This document shows positions 17,614-25,824 of a stretch of 30,631 nt of DNA, piece after piece. The notes under the pieces were generated by a model. That model was not told the DNA's origin and ran no database searches. It worked only from the letters and a program-made list of their open reading frames with translations. Location: contig JBBTCO010000054.1 in the NCBI GenBank assembly GCA_038043185.1, positions 1-30,631 on the forward strand. Reading direction: 5' to 3'. Positions within the stretch are counted from its first letter, which is position 1. Every line of letters begins with the position of its first letter. The position numbers were made by a program, and so were the translations under genes. The stretch is from UBA5009 sp038043185 (GTDB lineage Bacteria > Bdellovibrionota > Bdellovibrionia > Bdellovibrionales > Bdellovibrionaceae).

Positions 17614-18300
17614 TTATTCCAGAAAGTATTTTTGGGTTTCTATTTTATTTATTTCAAAGGCTCGTTTTGCGCGCTGACACGATTCACAAACTCCACACCA
17701 TTTTTCTTTTGAGTCATAACAAGGCCACATTTTCTCTAAAGGGATCTTCAACTCAATACAACGTCTTAAAATTTCAGGCTTATGCAGTTCAGAGGTAAAA
17801 CAAGTCACTTTTACTTGATTCGCGGTCGAGTAACTAAAACTTTGATCAAGAGACAACATAAAGTCAGCGGAATTATCAGGAAATGTCTGAGCTTCTTCCA
17901 AGTTAAATCCTGGCACAATAGCTTCTGCTTCTAAGGCTTCAGCAAATCCCGCCGCAATATTTAAAAAAATCCCGTTACGATTAGGAACCCAGACCGATCG
18001 GGCTGTTTTTAAGCTTTGTTGATGATCTTGAATATCAATATCCTTACCGCGTGGAATCGATTGTTCATTTTGAATTAATGAGGACCTACCAAAATCTTTA
18101 AACCAAGGAAGCTCTATGGATTTAAACTTGACGCCAAGAAGTTGAGTTAAGCTGACCGCGGCAGTTTTTTCAGCTGCTGCTGCTTTCTGTCCGTAATTGA
18201 AATTGATTGCAAGAACAACTTCACCCGCTCGCTGCGCTTCAAAAAGATTTGCACTTGAGTCCAGCCCACCTGACAACAAAACCACAAACTTTCTTTTCAT
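17614..18300 (-). CDS. queC: 7-cyano-7-deazaguanine (preQ0) synthase QueC
   Basis: A 228-residue ATP-dependent enzyme that converts 7-carboxy-7-deazaguanine to preQ0 in the queuosine pathway. The PP-loop is LLSGGLDSS (8-16). VWVPNRNGIFLNIA is the QueC-specific segment, and a zinc site is formed near the C-terminus by WPCYDS plus WCGVCESCQRAKRAF. The length is normal. Its ATG overlaps the recJ stop by 4 bases. queD, queE and queF are not in the window. Confidence 0.93.
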   Translation of the reverse strand: MKRKFVVLLSGGLDSSANLFEAQRAGEVVLAINFNYGQKAAAAEKTAAVSLTQLLGVKFKSIELPWFKDFGRSSLIQNEQSIPRGKDIDIQDHQQSLKTARSVWVPNRNGIFLNIAAGFAEALEAEAIVPGFNLEEAQTFPDNSADFMLSLDQSFSYSTANQVKVTCFTSELHKPEILRRCIELKIPLEKMWPCYDSKEKWCGVCESCQRAKRAFEINKIETQKYFLE

Positions 18301-20057
18301 ACTGTGGGCTCTACAACAATTTCGCTTTTTTGAGTTACGACCTTTAAAAGAATTTGCATGTTTTTACGGCCTAAAAAATAATTCCATTGAAACTCTACCA
18401 GAGCATCAAATTGAAGACTTGAATCTTGAAATAATTTTGCCATGGCCGCCGGTGGTGAAAAATATAAAACATCTTTAAGTCTATGACCGCCAAGTGATTC
18501 CACTTCAACTTTCAGATGACCGCCCTTTAATTCTTTCAGCTGTACCACTTTGAAAGATGACAATCGAAAAAGAGGAACCGGAAAACCCACTCCAAATGGC
18601 CCAAGGAAATCATGCCAATCCATAAAGTTTTGATTTAATTCTTCAAGACTAATTTCAGCATCATACTCGATAATTCTTTGGCTGGGCTTTAACGAAAGTC
18701 CAACAAAGAATTCCGATAATTGTTTTTGCACTTGATCTACATTTTTATAAAATAATTCAAATCCTGCCGCTGCCGAGTGGCCACCGTGACGATTTAAGCT
18801 TTCCGAAGCAAATGAAAGCGCTTCTACTAAACTGATTTCACTTCCCGAAGGAACTCTTGCACTGCCAACAATAACCCCTTCGCTTTCTGTCAAGGAACCC
18901 ACAAAACAAGGTCGGTTATAAATTTGCACAAGTTTCGTTGCTACAAGCCCAAGAACACCACGATGAAAATGCGGCGACACCACAAAAATAAAATGGGGAT
19001 TATCCCAGTTTTTCAACAAACTTAAGGCTTCCGATTCCGCTTCGCTTTGTTTCTGCACTCGAGTGGTATTGTTTTTCATAACCTGCGACACCAAAGACCG
19101 GGCTTGAGTTAAATCCACAGCTAAATAGAGATCTCGAGGTAAAACTTCGGTTTCCATGCGACTGAGGGCATTTATTTTTGGCGCCAGCTTCATTCCAACA
19201 TCTTGACTGGTTAAAACTTGGCTGGACAAACCCAGCTCATCAATAAGCGCACGCAAACCAGGACGGTTGGTTTTTTGCAGTTCAATCAATCCCTGCTTTA
19301 CGAGGACTCGATTGTCATCAACCAATGGAACCATATCCGTCAAAGTTGCAATCGTGAAAAGGTCCAAAACTGAGCGAAGATCAAAATCTGATTTTGGTAA
19401 ATTTTCATTCTCGAAAAAAGCCCGCTTCAAAGCTCTCAATAAATAAAAAGCGACTCCCGCTCCACATAAATAAGTTAATTTTGAATTACAGCCTTTTTGG
19501 TTTGGATTTAATATGATGAAAGCTTCCGGCAATTCACCCGACGGCAAATGATGGTCTGTCAGGATAACATCAAGACCGAGCTCCTTTGCTTTTCTGCAGG
19601 CCGCTGGCGCAGTAATTCCCACATCCACAGTTATAATGATTTGCACACCCATTTTAGCAAGATCTTCGACTGCTGAAGCATGAAAACCGTAACCTTCACT
19701 TAAACGCTTCGGTTGATACCATATTAAATTTCGAAAACCTAAGCCCTCTAATCCTTGTTTTAAAAGCGCTAGTCCCGAAGTCCCATCCAGATCAAAATCA
19801 GCATAAATACAAATTTTTTCGCTGTTGATAAAGGCTTGAACCAAGCGATCAACAGCAATTTTCATCCCTGTAATCAAGTAAGGATCTTGAAGGGATTTCA
19901 ACTGAGGATATAAAAAATTTTGGGCAGCTTTAAATTCTTGGAAACCACGACTTTGCAAGAGACGAATGATTCCTTTGGGCATTGTCATCGTCTGTGAGTC
20001 TGCATCCCACAAAGATTTCTCTTCGGGGCTGGATTTTGATTTCCAAATCGGCGTCAT
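18297..20057 (-). CDS. recJ: Single-stranded-DNA exonuclease RecJ
   Basis: A 586-residue DHH/DHHA1 nuclease, 5' to 3' on single-stranded DNA, acting in recombination and mismatch repair. Motif I is ICIYADFDLDGTSG (about 85-98), TVDVGI and TDHHLPSG give motifs II and III, and LNPNQKGCNS precedes YLCGAGVAF. The DHHA1 part has GLVATKLVQIYNRPCFVGS and SLNRHGGHSAAAGFEL. A C-terminal OB-like domain follows. The length matches RecJ (about 575). The start lies 12 bases downstream of the secF stop. Confidence 0.92.
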   Translation of the reverse strand: MTPIWKSKSSPEEKSLWDADSQTMTMPKGIIRLLQSRGFQEFKAAQNFLYPQLKSLQDPYLITGMKIAVDRLVQAFINSEKICIYADFDLDGTSGLALLKQGLEGLGFRNLIWYQPKRLSEGYGFHASAVEDLAKMGVQIIITVDVGITAPAACRKAKELGLDVILTDHHLPSGELPEAFIILNPNQKGCNSKLTYLCGAGVAFYLLRALKRAFFENENLPKSDFDLRSVLDLFTIATLTDMVPLVDDNRVLVKQGLIELQKTNRPGLRALIDELGLSSQVLTSQDVGMKLAPKINALSRMETEVLPRDLYLAVDLTQARSLVSQVMKNNTTRVQKQSEAESEALSLLKNWDNPHFIFVVSPHFHRGVLGLVATKLVQIYNRPCFVGSLTESEGVIVGSARVPSGSEISLVEALSFASESLNRHGGHSAAAGFELFYKNVDQVQKQLSEFFVGLSLKPSQRIIEYDAEISLEELNQNFMDWHDFLGPFGVGFPVPLFRLSSFKVVQLKELKGGHLKVEVESLGGHRLKDVLYFSPPAAMAKLFQDSSLQFDALVEFQWNYFLGRKNMQILLKVVTQKSEIVVEPTV

Positions 20058-20069
20058 GAAGCCTCATCT

Positions 20070-20999
20070 TTAAGCGTAAGCTTTTTTCCCTTTTAATTTC
20101 TCCATTAATAAAATCGATGGTGCTGCTACGTATACAGAGGAATAAGTACCAAAGAAAATTCCAACTGCGATAGCAAATGCAATATCAGATACCGTTCCAC
20201 CAGCAAATAAATACAAGCAGAGTGCCGAGACGAATGTTGTTCCGGAAGTAATTAAGGTTCGCATTAACATTTCATTAATAGCTTTATTAATAATAAAAGA
20301 AAAATCTTTACCCTTGTAGTGTCCTTCAGTTTCGCGAATCCGATCGAACACCACGATCGTGTCATTCAGGGAATAACCAATCAAAGTCATGATTGCTGCC
20401 AAAATTGGAACATTCACTTCTTTCCCGACCATGCCAAATATCGCAAGGGTTATGATGGCATCATGGACCAAGCAAATAACTGCACCCGGAGAGTATTTAT
20501 AATCAAACCGCAGAGCCACATAAACTAAAATAACCAGCAAGCAATAAAACACGGCTAAAAACCCATTGCGCTTTAATTCGGCTCCAACCTGTGGGCCAAC
20601 GGTGTCAACCCGCAAAAACTCGGGTTTTTGTTCGGCAAATGAGGTTTGTAAACTATTTTTAATTTTTGTAATGGACTCATTCAAGGCTTCATTTTTTTCT
20701 TTATCGCTGCCGGTATCTTTTCCTTGAAATCGTATAACATACTCACTCTTCTCACCGAACCCTTGCACCCCAACATCACCCAAATTTAATTTTGAAATAT
20801 TCGAACGAATCTCATCAATATTGACGGCCCCTTCAAATCGGACTTGCACTTCAGTCCCACCACGAAAATCGATTCCGTAGTTGATTCCTTTAACCATAAG
20901 ATAGGCCAAAGATAAAAAGACAAGTAATGCAGAAATTCCACCAAAGATTCCAATCTTACCGACAAAATCAAATTTCCCAAAGTCATCATTTTTGTGCAT
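20070..20999 (-). CDS. secF: Protein translocase subunit SecF
   Basis: A 309-residue inner-membrane protein that, with SecD, uses the proton gradient to help pull secreted proteins out of SecYEG. It shows the first helix followed by NYGIDFRGGTEVQVRF, a short periplasmic domain, then five helices with VHDAIITLAIF and GYSLNDTIVVFDRIRE. The ATG at 20999 is chosen because GGAGAAG precedes it; an upstream GTG at 21020 overlaps the secD stop. The secD-secF gap is 13 bases. Confidence 0.95.
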   Translation of the reverse strand: MHKNDDFGKFDFVGKIGIFGGISALLVFLSLAYLMVKGINYGIDFRGGTEVQVRFEGAVNIDEIRSNISKLNLGDVGVQGFGEKSEYVIRFQGKDTGSDKEKNEALNESITKIKNSLQTSFAEQKPEFLRVDTVGPQVGAELKRNGFLAVFYCLLVILVYVALRFDYKYSPGAVICLVHDAIITLAIFGMVGKEVNVPILAAIMTLIGYSLNDTIVVFDRIRETEGHYKGKDFSFIINKAINEMLMRTLITSGTTFVSALCLYLFAGGTVSDIAFAIAVGIFFGTYSSVYVAAPSILLMEKLKGKKAYA

Positions 21000-21012
21000 C
21001 TTCTTCTCCAGA

Positions 21013-22707
21013 CTAAACACTTAATTTTTGAAATTTAAATTTATTAACCAAAGTATCCACGATCAGTTTTGATAAAAATACATTTGCAAATAAAGTTGTT
21101 GCGATACCAATCAATAAAGTCACCGCAAACCCTTTCACAGGTCCCGTGCCAAAATAAAGCAGAACGGTCGCCGTGGCCGCCGTCGTGATGTTCGAATCAA
21201 GAATTGCCGACATCGCTTTTGCATAACCTTCCTGAATTGCTAATTTCCAAGATGTGCCAGCTCTAAGCTCGTCCTTGATCCGTTCATGAATAAGGACATT
21301 CGCATCGACGGCAAAACCCACTGTTAGCGCCAGGCCGGCGATCCCAGGCAAAGTCAATGTAGCGCCAAAATTAGTTAATAAGGCAAAAACAGAAAAAATA
21401 TTTACTCCCAAAGTCAGGGTCGCAATCACGCCCATCGCTTTGTAATAAAAAAGCATAAAAAGAATGATGATCATAGCTCCAACCAATGAAGCAACCTTAG
21501 CTTTTTGCAAAGAATCGGCACCCAATGAAGGCCCAACCCTTCTCTCTTCAAGCTGTTCCAAGCGAGCAGGCAAGGCCCCCGCGCGAAGAGCCGTCGAAAT
21601 CATTTTTGCTTCTTCCATTGTATTATTGCGATCCCGTCCGCCCATGGTGATTCGCGCATTTCCGTCAGCTATTTTTGTTTGAATTCGTGGTGCGGATTTA
21701 ACTACACGATCAAGAACGATCGCCATGCTCTTTCCAATATTGTTTCCGGTCAAATCACCAAACTTAGCCGTACCCCCAAGATTAAATTTTAAGGCCACTT
21801 CCGGTTCGCCGTACTGACCAAAACTAACATGAGCATCATCTAAGGCTTCGCCACCAAGACCAGTGTCAGTTTTCAAAAGAAATGGCATCCCGCCCATTTC
21901 CATTTTTGTAGCGCTTTCTCTTTTTTGAAAATACACAATCGTCTGCGGTGGCAATTTCCCCGCAATATCTTTATTCAGACGATCAATATATTCAGAATAT
22001 TTCATTGTCGCCATACTGTATTTACCAGCTTTTTCTGCATCTTCCACAAGCTTCGGCAAAGTTCCCGCTATGGGGTCTTCCGATAACATCATGAAATCCA
22101 ATTTTGCAGTGGTATTGATAAGCTGTTTTGCCTTTTCAGCATCCGCTACTCCCGGCAACTGAATCATGATGCGATCTGGACCTTGCTGAGAAATACTTGG
22201 CTCGGCCACACCAAATTCATCGATACGATTTCGCAAAGTCTCAATGGATTGTTGGATGACACGATTTTTATAGTCCGTCAGGTAAGCATCGAAATAGCGA
22301 TATATATGAGTATTATCGGTTGATTTGAGCGATTGTAAAACTGTACCATGAATATCATTCATGTGTTTTTCAAGTTTAGCATTATCAGCCGCCGAAGCTA
22401 ACATTATGGTGATCTCGCCTTCCCCAGGATTAGAAGCGGTCACATCCTTAATTGTGATACCAACAGTTGGATTCTCGAATTCTTTTTTCAAACTAGCCAC
22501 TAACCGAACAGTACTTTCAGAAACAACACTGGTAACATCAACACCCATAACTAAGTGAAGACCACCCTGAATATCCAAGCCATAATTTAACTTGTCGTGG
22601 GGAAGCCATTTGATATTTTCGACATTAACCAAATTGGGCAGAACCCAAATAAAAGCTAAGGCAAGACCGACCAATCCGAGTGACATTCTTAAACGGTATG
22701 ATTCCAT
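21013..22707 (-). CDS. secD: Protein translocase subunit SecD
   Basis: A 564-residue partner of SecF. It has an N-terminal helix, then LNYGLDIQGGLHLVMGVDV and the large periplasmic P1 domain with IETLRNRIDEFGVAEPSISQ and RIMIQLPGV. The SecD-type LVKSAPRIQ-like strand is present here as VVKSAPRI. The C-terminal five-helix block includes GLALTVGFAVDANVLIHERI with the functional Asp. AGGAGAAG precedes the ATG with seven-base spacing. It follows yajC by 20 bases on the same strand. Confidence 0.96.
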   Translation of the reverse strand: MESYRLRMSLGLVGLALAFIWVLPNLVNVENIKWLPHDKLNYGLDIQGGLHLVMGVDVTSVVSESTVRLVASLKKEFENPTVGITIKDVTASNPGEGEITIMLASAADNAKLEKHMNDIHGTVLQSLKSTDNTHIYRYFDAYLTDYKNRVIQQSIETLRNRIDEFGVAEPSISQQGPDRIMIQLPGVADAEKAKQLINTTAKLDFMMLSEDPIAGTLPKLVEDAEKAGKYSMATMKYSEYIDRLNKDIAGKLPPQTIVYFQKRESATKMEMGGMPFLLKTDTGLGGEALDDAHVSFGQYGEPEVALKFNLGGTAKFGDLTGNNIGKSMAIVLDRVVKSAPRIQTKIADGNARITMGGRDRNNTMEEAKMISTALRAGALPARLEQLEERRVGPSLGADSLQKAKVASLVGAMIIILFMLFYYKAMGVIATLTLGVNIFSVFALLTNFGATLTLPGIAGLALTVGFAVDANVLIHERIKDELRAGTSWKLAIQEGYAKAMSAILDSNITTAATATVLLYFGTGPVKGFAVTLLIGIATTLFANVFLSKLIVDTLVNKFKFQKLSV

Positions 22708-22727
22708 AATTAAGCTTCTCCTGAAAT

Positions 22728-23078
22728 TTACTTCTTAGCTTCGAGACTTGATTTAGTTGATGAAACGACTTGGCTTCGCAAAATTTTAATGCGAACTCCA
22801 TCAGCCACTTCAAGAGTAACTACGGCTTCGGTTAGACCTTCGATTCGGCCCAAAATCCCGCCCGTCGTGACGACTTCGTCTCCCCGTTTCAGTTCAGTCA
22901 CAAACTTTTGGTGCTCTTTGCTTTTTTTAACTTGGGGGCGAATCATCAGAAAATACATCACCACCATAAGCACAATAAATGGCATAAGCGCTTCAAAAAC
23001 AGAAGGCTGTGCCGGGGTTGCTGTTTGTGCCAAAACTGGCAGCGCAAATAACGTTATGAAAAAATTAAACAAAAACAT
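22728..23078 (-). CDS. yajC: Sec translocase accessory protein YajC
   Basis: A 116-residue protein with a membrane segment (about residues 28-47), ending with FLMIRPQVKKSKEHQKFVTELKRGDEVVTTGGILG, which is the YajC signature. It belongs to the SecDF-YajC complex of the inner membrane. An additional N-terminal hydrophobic stretch ending in LAQ looks like a signal peptide, so the mature N-terminus may begin near residue 18. GGAGG precedes the ATG. The gap to tgt upstream is 61 bases with no hairpin seen. Confidence 0.94.
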   Translation of the reverse strand: MFLFNFFITLFALPVLAQTATPAQPSVFEALMPFIVLMVVMYFLMIRPQVKKSKEHQKFVTELKRGDEVVTTGGILGRIEGLTEAVVTLEVADGVRIKILRSQVVSSTKSSLEAKK

Positions 23079-23139
23079 GAATTAACCTCCGTACTTAAAC
23101 GAAAAATAAATTCAACATCGCAGACTTGAAAGATCAAGC

Positions 23140-24264
23140 TTAATGCGGAGTGGATCGTTTTGTGAAACGTGACAGCATTTGGTTGCGGAACTCTTCCCAG
23201 TGGCCTTTTTCAATAGCTTCCCGAGATCTTTCCATCAATTTCATGTAGAAGTAAATATTGTGAATGGTATTTAAACGAGAGCCTAAAATTTCACCACTTA
23301 GAAACAAATGTCTAAGGTAAGCGCGCGAATAATTTTTGCAAGTATAACAGTCACACTCGGGATCCAGTGGCCCTGGATCTTCCTTGTACTCGACCCGCTT
23401 GATACTGACTTTTCCTTGCCAAGTGTATAGCGTTCCGTTTCTTGCCACTCTTGTTGGCATGACGCAATCAAACATGTCGATTCCAGCATCAACAGACAAA
23501 ATTAAATCCAAAGGCGTTCCAACACCCATTAAGTATCTGGGTTTTTTTGTTGGCATATGTGGCACAATCTTGGGCAAAAGTTCATGCATTAAGTGAATTG
23601 GTTCACCAACACTGAATCCACCCAAGGCATAGCCTGGCAAATCCACACTGGTGATTTGCTCCATCGATTTCATTCGATGTTCAAGACTGAGTCCGCCTTG
23701 CACGATCCCAAACAATAAGGATTCTTTTCGAGTCATCGCGGCCTTTGAGCGGATTAACCAACGGTGAGTTAAATCCATCGACTTTTGAATTTGTTCATCA
23801 GTTGCTGGATGTTGCAAACACTCATCAAAAGCCATGATGATATCCGAACCTAAATCCATTTGAATTTCCATGCTCTTTTCCGGAGATATAAAATATTTTC
23901 CGCCATCAAGGTGAGACCTAAACTCGACGCCTTCTTCGCTCATCTGGCGCAAACCTTTTAATGAAAAAACTTGAAAACCACCTGAATCTGTCAAAATCGG
24001 TCCGCGCCAATTCATAAACTTATGCAGTCCACCCATTTTTTGAATTAATTTTTCACCGGGACGTAAATGCAAATGATAGGTGTTGCCCAGAACAACTTGA
24101 GTTCCACACTCAACAAGATCTTCAGGAGTTAATGCTTTAACTGTAGCCTTTGTTCCAACCGCCATAAAAACAGGGGTTTGAATTGTACCATGAGCTGTGA
24201 CTAAGCTTCCCCTTCGGGCCTGCCCTTGAGTCGCTTGGATTGTGAATTCACCGAGTCCAGACAC
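23140..24264 (-). CDS. tgt: tRNA-guanine transglycosylase Tgt
   Basis: A 374-residue enzyme that swaps guanine-34 of GUN-anticodon tRNAs for preQ1. Signatures: FMAVGTKATVKALTPEDL, TDSGGFQVFSL with the general-base Asp, GGFSVGEP, MGVGTPLDL, the nucleophilic Asp in DMFDCVMPTRVARNGTLYT, and the zinc site CDCYTCKNYSRAYLRHLF. The length is normal. The ATG lies within the end of queA (17-base overlap), so the two are translationally coupled. Confidence 0.97.
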   Translation of the reverse strand: MSGLGEFTIQATQGQARRGSLVTAHGTIQTPVFMAVGTKATVKALTPEDLVECGTQVVLGNTYHLHLRPGEKLIQKMGGLHKFMNWRGPILTDSGGFQVFSLKGLRQMSEEGVEFRSHLDGGKYFISPEKSMEIQMDLGSDIIMAFDECLQHPATDEQIQKSMDLTHRWLIRSKAAMTRKESLLFGIVQGGLSLEHRMKSMEQITSVDLPGYALGGFSVGEPIHLMHELLPKIVPHMPTKKPRYLMGVGTPLDLILSVDAGIDMFDCVMPTRVARNGTLYTWQGKVSIKRVEYKEDPGPLDPECDCYTCKNYSRAYLRHLFLSGEILGSRLNTIHNIYFYMKLMERSREAIEKGHWEEFRNQMLSRFTKRSTPH

Positions 24265-25255
24265 TTAAATCTCCGTAGCTGAAAAGTCGGAACCTTCGCT
24301 CGATGGCCCAAGAATAGCAAGCTTTGACTTTATCCAGATTTGCGAAGGCCGCAACAAGCGCCAGAAGTGTCGATTGGGGTTGGTGAAAATTCGTTAAGAG
24401 ACGATCGACAATTTGGAACTCGAAGCCAGGTTGAATTAACAGTTGAGTTGATCCTCGGAAACCCGCTGAATCTTTAGGGATTAGATTTTGCGCAGCACTT
24501 TCAAGGGCTCTGGCCGAAGTCGTTCCTAAAACCCAAATTTTTTGTCCCCGCTTTTTCGCTTTTTGAATATTGTCCCAGCTTGCTGCCGAAATTTCGACTT
24601 CTTCAGCATGCATTTCATGTTGATTTAAGTTTTCAACTGTTACCGGAAGAAATGTTCCTAAGCCCACGTGAAGAGTCACTTTTTCGACAATAACCCCTTT
24701 GGTAACAAGCTCGGCTATGTCCTTTTCAGCGAAATGTAAACTAGCGGTGGGGGCAGCAAAACTACCCGGCTTTGCGGCCCAAACAGTTTGGTACCAAATC
24801 TCGTCTTCAGAAGAAGTATGGCGCTGGCCCCGAGCTTTTTGAATATAGGGAGGCAAAGGTAATTCAGCCACATTTTGGAAATATTCTTCGGTCAACGGGC
24901 GATTTGTTCGCAGCACCTGGGGACGCCCTTTGGCGATAAGTTCAGCTTCGACCCCCCTGGGCAAGTTGATACGTTGGCCAATTTTAATTTTTTTTGCGGG
25001 AAAAAGGACTTCCCAATCCCAAGAGTTATTTGAGTTGAGAAATAAAATCTCGAGATCATCGGCAAAAATTCGGCGTTTTAAAACTTTCGTATCATTCAAA
25101 ACTAAAATATCGCCGCTTGGAATTTTATGAATTAAATCTTGAATAGTGATTTCTTGAGGCCCCAGATCATCAACCCACATGACTCGTGACGGACGCTGCG
25201 GGGTCTGGGCTAAAAGTTCGGCTGGGAATTGATAATCGAGATCGCTTAATTGCAT
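24248..25255 (-). CDS. queA: S-adenosylmethionine:tRNA ribosyltransferase-isomerase QueA
   Basis: A 335-residue enzyme that transfers and isomerises the ribosyl group of SAM onto preQ1-tRNA to give epoxyqueuosine. Signatures: LPAELLAQ-like start (FPAELLAQTP), GDILVLNDTKVLKRRI, AAPTASLHF, LHVGLGTFLPV, HEMHAEEVEI, GTTSARALES, TNFHQPQSTLLALVAAF and the closing RFRLFSYGD. The ATG has no clear ribosome binding site; CCGAAGCC precedes it. A terminator-like hairpin ends 37 bases upstream, so expression may depend on read-through or on a promoter inside that short leader. Confidence 0.96.
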   Translation of the reverse strand: MQLSDLDYQFPAELLAQTPQRPSRVMWVDDLGPQEITIQDLIHKIPSGDILVLNDTKVLKRRIFADDLEILFLNSNNSWDWEVLFPAKKIKIGQRINLPRGVEAELIAKGRPQVLRTNRPLTEEYFQNVAELPLPPYIQKARGQRHTSSEDEIWYQTVWAAKPGSFAAPTASLHFAEKDIAELVTKGVIVEKVTLHVGLGTFLPVTVENLNQHEMHAEEVEISAASWDNIQKAKKRGQKIWVLGTTSARALESAAQNLIPKDSAGFRGSTQLLIQPGFEFQIVDRLLTNFHQPQSTLLALVAAFANLDKVKACYSWAIERRFRLFSYGDLSVWTR

Positions 25256-25292
25256 GGCTTCGGTTTACTAGCACAGCCAGGACATTAAAGGC

Positions 25293-25322
25293 AAAAAAAA
25301 GCGGAGCCTTTAAGGGCTCCGC
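25293..25322 (-). terminator. Intrinsic terminator just upstream of queA
   Basis: Reading the minus strand, an 8-base-pair perfect GC-rich stem (GCGGAGCC with GGCTCCGC, 6-base loop) is followed by eight consecutive T. This is a textbook rho-independent terminator pointing toward queA. It may end transcription of the small membrane protein gene at 25394-25516, or act as an attenuator in the leader of the queA operon. Confidence 0.8.
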
Positions 25323-25323
25323 G

Positions 25324-25361
25324 GACCTTGTTCTGGGGAACCACCAAACCCGAACAAGGTC
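25324..25361 (-). promoter_or_regulatory. Long hairpin preceding the terminator in the queA leader
   Basis: A perfect 10-base inverted repeat, GACCTTGTTC at 25324-25333 and GAACAAGGTC at 25352-25361, encloses an 18-base loop. On the minus strand it ends one base before the terminator stem. This tandem-hairpin arrangement fits a regulatory leader or a double terminator. I could not match it to a known preQ1 riboswitch consensus, so no ligand is claimed. Confidence 0.5.
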
Positions 25362-25393
25362 ATAACCAAAGGGGAAAACACAATGAACAAAAC

Positions 25394-25516
25394 TTATTTA
25401 TTTTTTATTCGAACTTCTTCAAACCGAGAAGAGGTCTTTATTGTCATCATTAATGACCACACAACTACTCCCGAATAGGTCCCTACAAAAAAAAGCAACC
25501 ATCCTATGTCGCTCAT
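25394..25516 (-). CDS. 40-residue small membrane protein
   Basis: A short frame of 40 residues starting at the ATG at 25516, with a strong GAGGAGG four bases upstream. It begins MSDIGWLLFFVG and contains one hydrophobic stretch (about residues 5-25, ending VVVWSLMM), followed by a basic/acidic tail (TSSRFEEVRIKNK). It looks like a single-pass membrane protein with a cytoplasmic tail. The stop is followed by a hairpin and an intrinsic terminator, so it could be a self-contained transcription unit or an upstream reading frame of the queA operon. A competing 31-codon frame on the other strand (25383-25478) also has a Shine-Dalgarno-like GGGG but no membrane or family pattern. Family unknown. Confidence 0.5.
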   Translation of the reverse strand: MSDIGWLLFFVGTYSGVVVWSLMMTIKTSSRFEEVRIKNK

Positions 25517-25535
25517 GAAGCCTCCTCAATTCTTT

Positions 25536-25601
25536 ATCCTGGCTTCGGCATGCCATCCTGGCTTCGGCATGCCATCCTGGCTTCGGCATGCCATCCTGGC
25601 T
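25536..25601. repeat. 19-base tandem repeat, about 3.5 copies
   Basis: The unit ATCCTGGCTTCGGCATGCC occurs three times perfectly (25536-25554, 25555-25573, 25574-25592), and then nine bases of a fourth copy follow. Each unit holds the 8-base palindrome GGCATGCC. The array ends about 20 bases upstream of the start codon of the 40-residue protein on the minus strand, in its untranslated leader or promoter. No spacers separate the copies, so it is not a CRISPR array. Confidence 0.95.
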
Positions 25602-25619
25602 GCCCCCGCCCCCTCTTTT

Positions 25620-25635
25620 GGAGCATCCTTGCTCC
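25620..25635. promoter_or_regulatory. Short GC hairpin
   Basis: GGAGCA (25620-25625) and TGCTCC (25630-25635) form a perfect 6-base stem with a TCCT loop. It lies beside the tandem repeat array, in the 269-base stretch between the small membrane protein gene and the tRNA fragment, where I see no gene. Role unknown; no clear T-run follows on either strand. Confidence 0.35.
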
Positions 25636-25735
25636 CATCTGTTAGTTAGACGCGACTGTTTGTGCGTCCGGTTAATTAGTATTCTTTTTTTTGATTTTTT
25701 ATAAGCACGGCAGAAGTTTAAGGACCACGATTCAA

Positions 25736-25764
25736 TTGACTAGGGTGAAGCGGAATGTTTTATT
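25736..25764 (+). promoter_or_regulatory. Candidate sigma-70-type promoter for the tRNA-Leu locus
   Basis: TTGACT (25736-25741) and TTTATT (25759-25764) are separated by 17 bases and lie about 22 bases before the truncated tRNA-Leu copy. The spacing is ideal and the -35 box matches five of six consensus bases. A transcript from here would run through the tRNA fragment into the complete tRNA. Confidence 0.5.
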
Positions 25765-25785
25765 TTGCTTAAGAATCTAATATGG

Positions 25786-25824
25786 GCCCGGGTGGCGAAA
25801 TTGGTAGACGCACTAGCTTGAGGT
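25786..25824 (+). pseudogene. tRNA-Leu(GAG) 5' half, truncated at the anticodon loop
   Basis: The sequence gives acceptor strand GCCCGGG, TG at positions 8-9, the D-arm GGCGAAATTGGTAGACGC, the anticodon 5' stem CTAGC and the loop TTGAGGT with anticodon GAG. It then changes to unrelated DNA (ATTTGTTGCG), which cannot close the anticodon stem and contains no T-arm. It matches the complete tRNA downstream with two mismatches in the anticodon stem plus a different first base. No matching 3' half (expected CCCGGGC plus ACCA) is found in the window. The break at the anticodon loop is a favoured crossover point for tyrosine integrases. Confidence 0.8.

Noticed and set aside
25383..25478. A 31-codon plus-strand frame opposite the 40-residue membrane protein
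   Set aside because: It has a Shine-Dalgarno-like GGGG, but no membrane or family pattern, and the minus-strand frame has the stronger ribosome binding site and a terminator after it.
25536..25601. CRISPR array
   Set aside because: The 19-base units are directly adjacent without spacers, and no cas genes are present.
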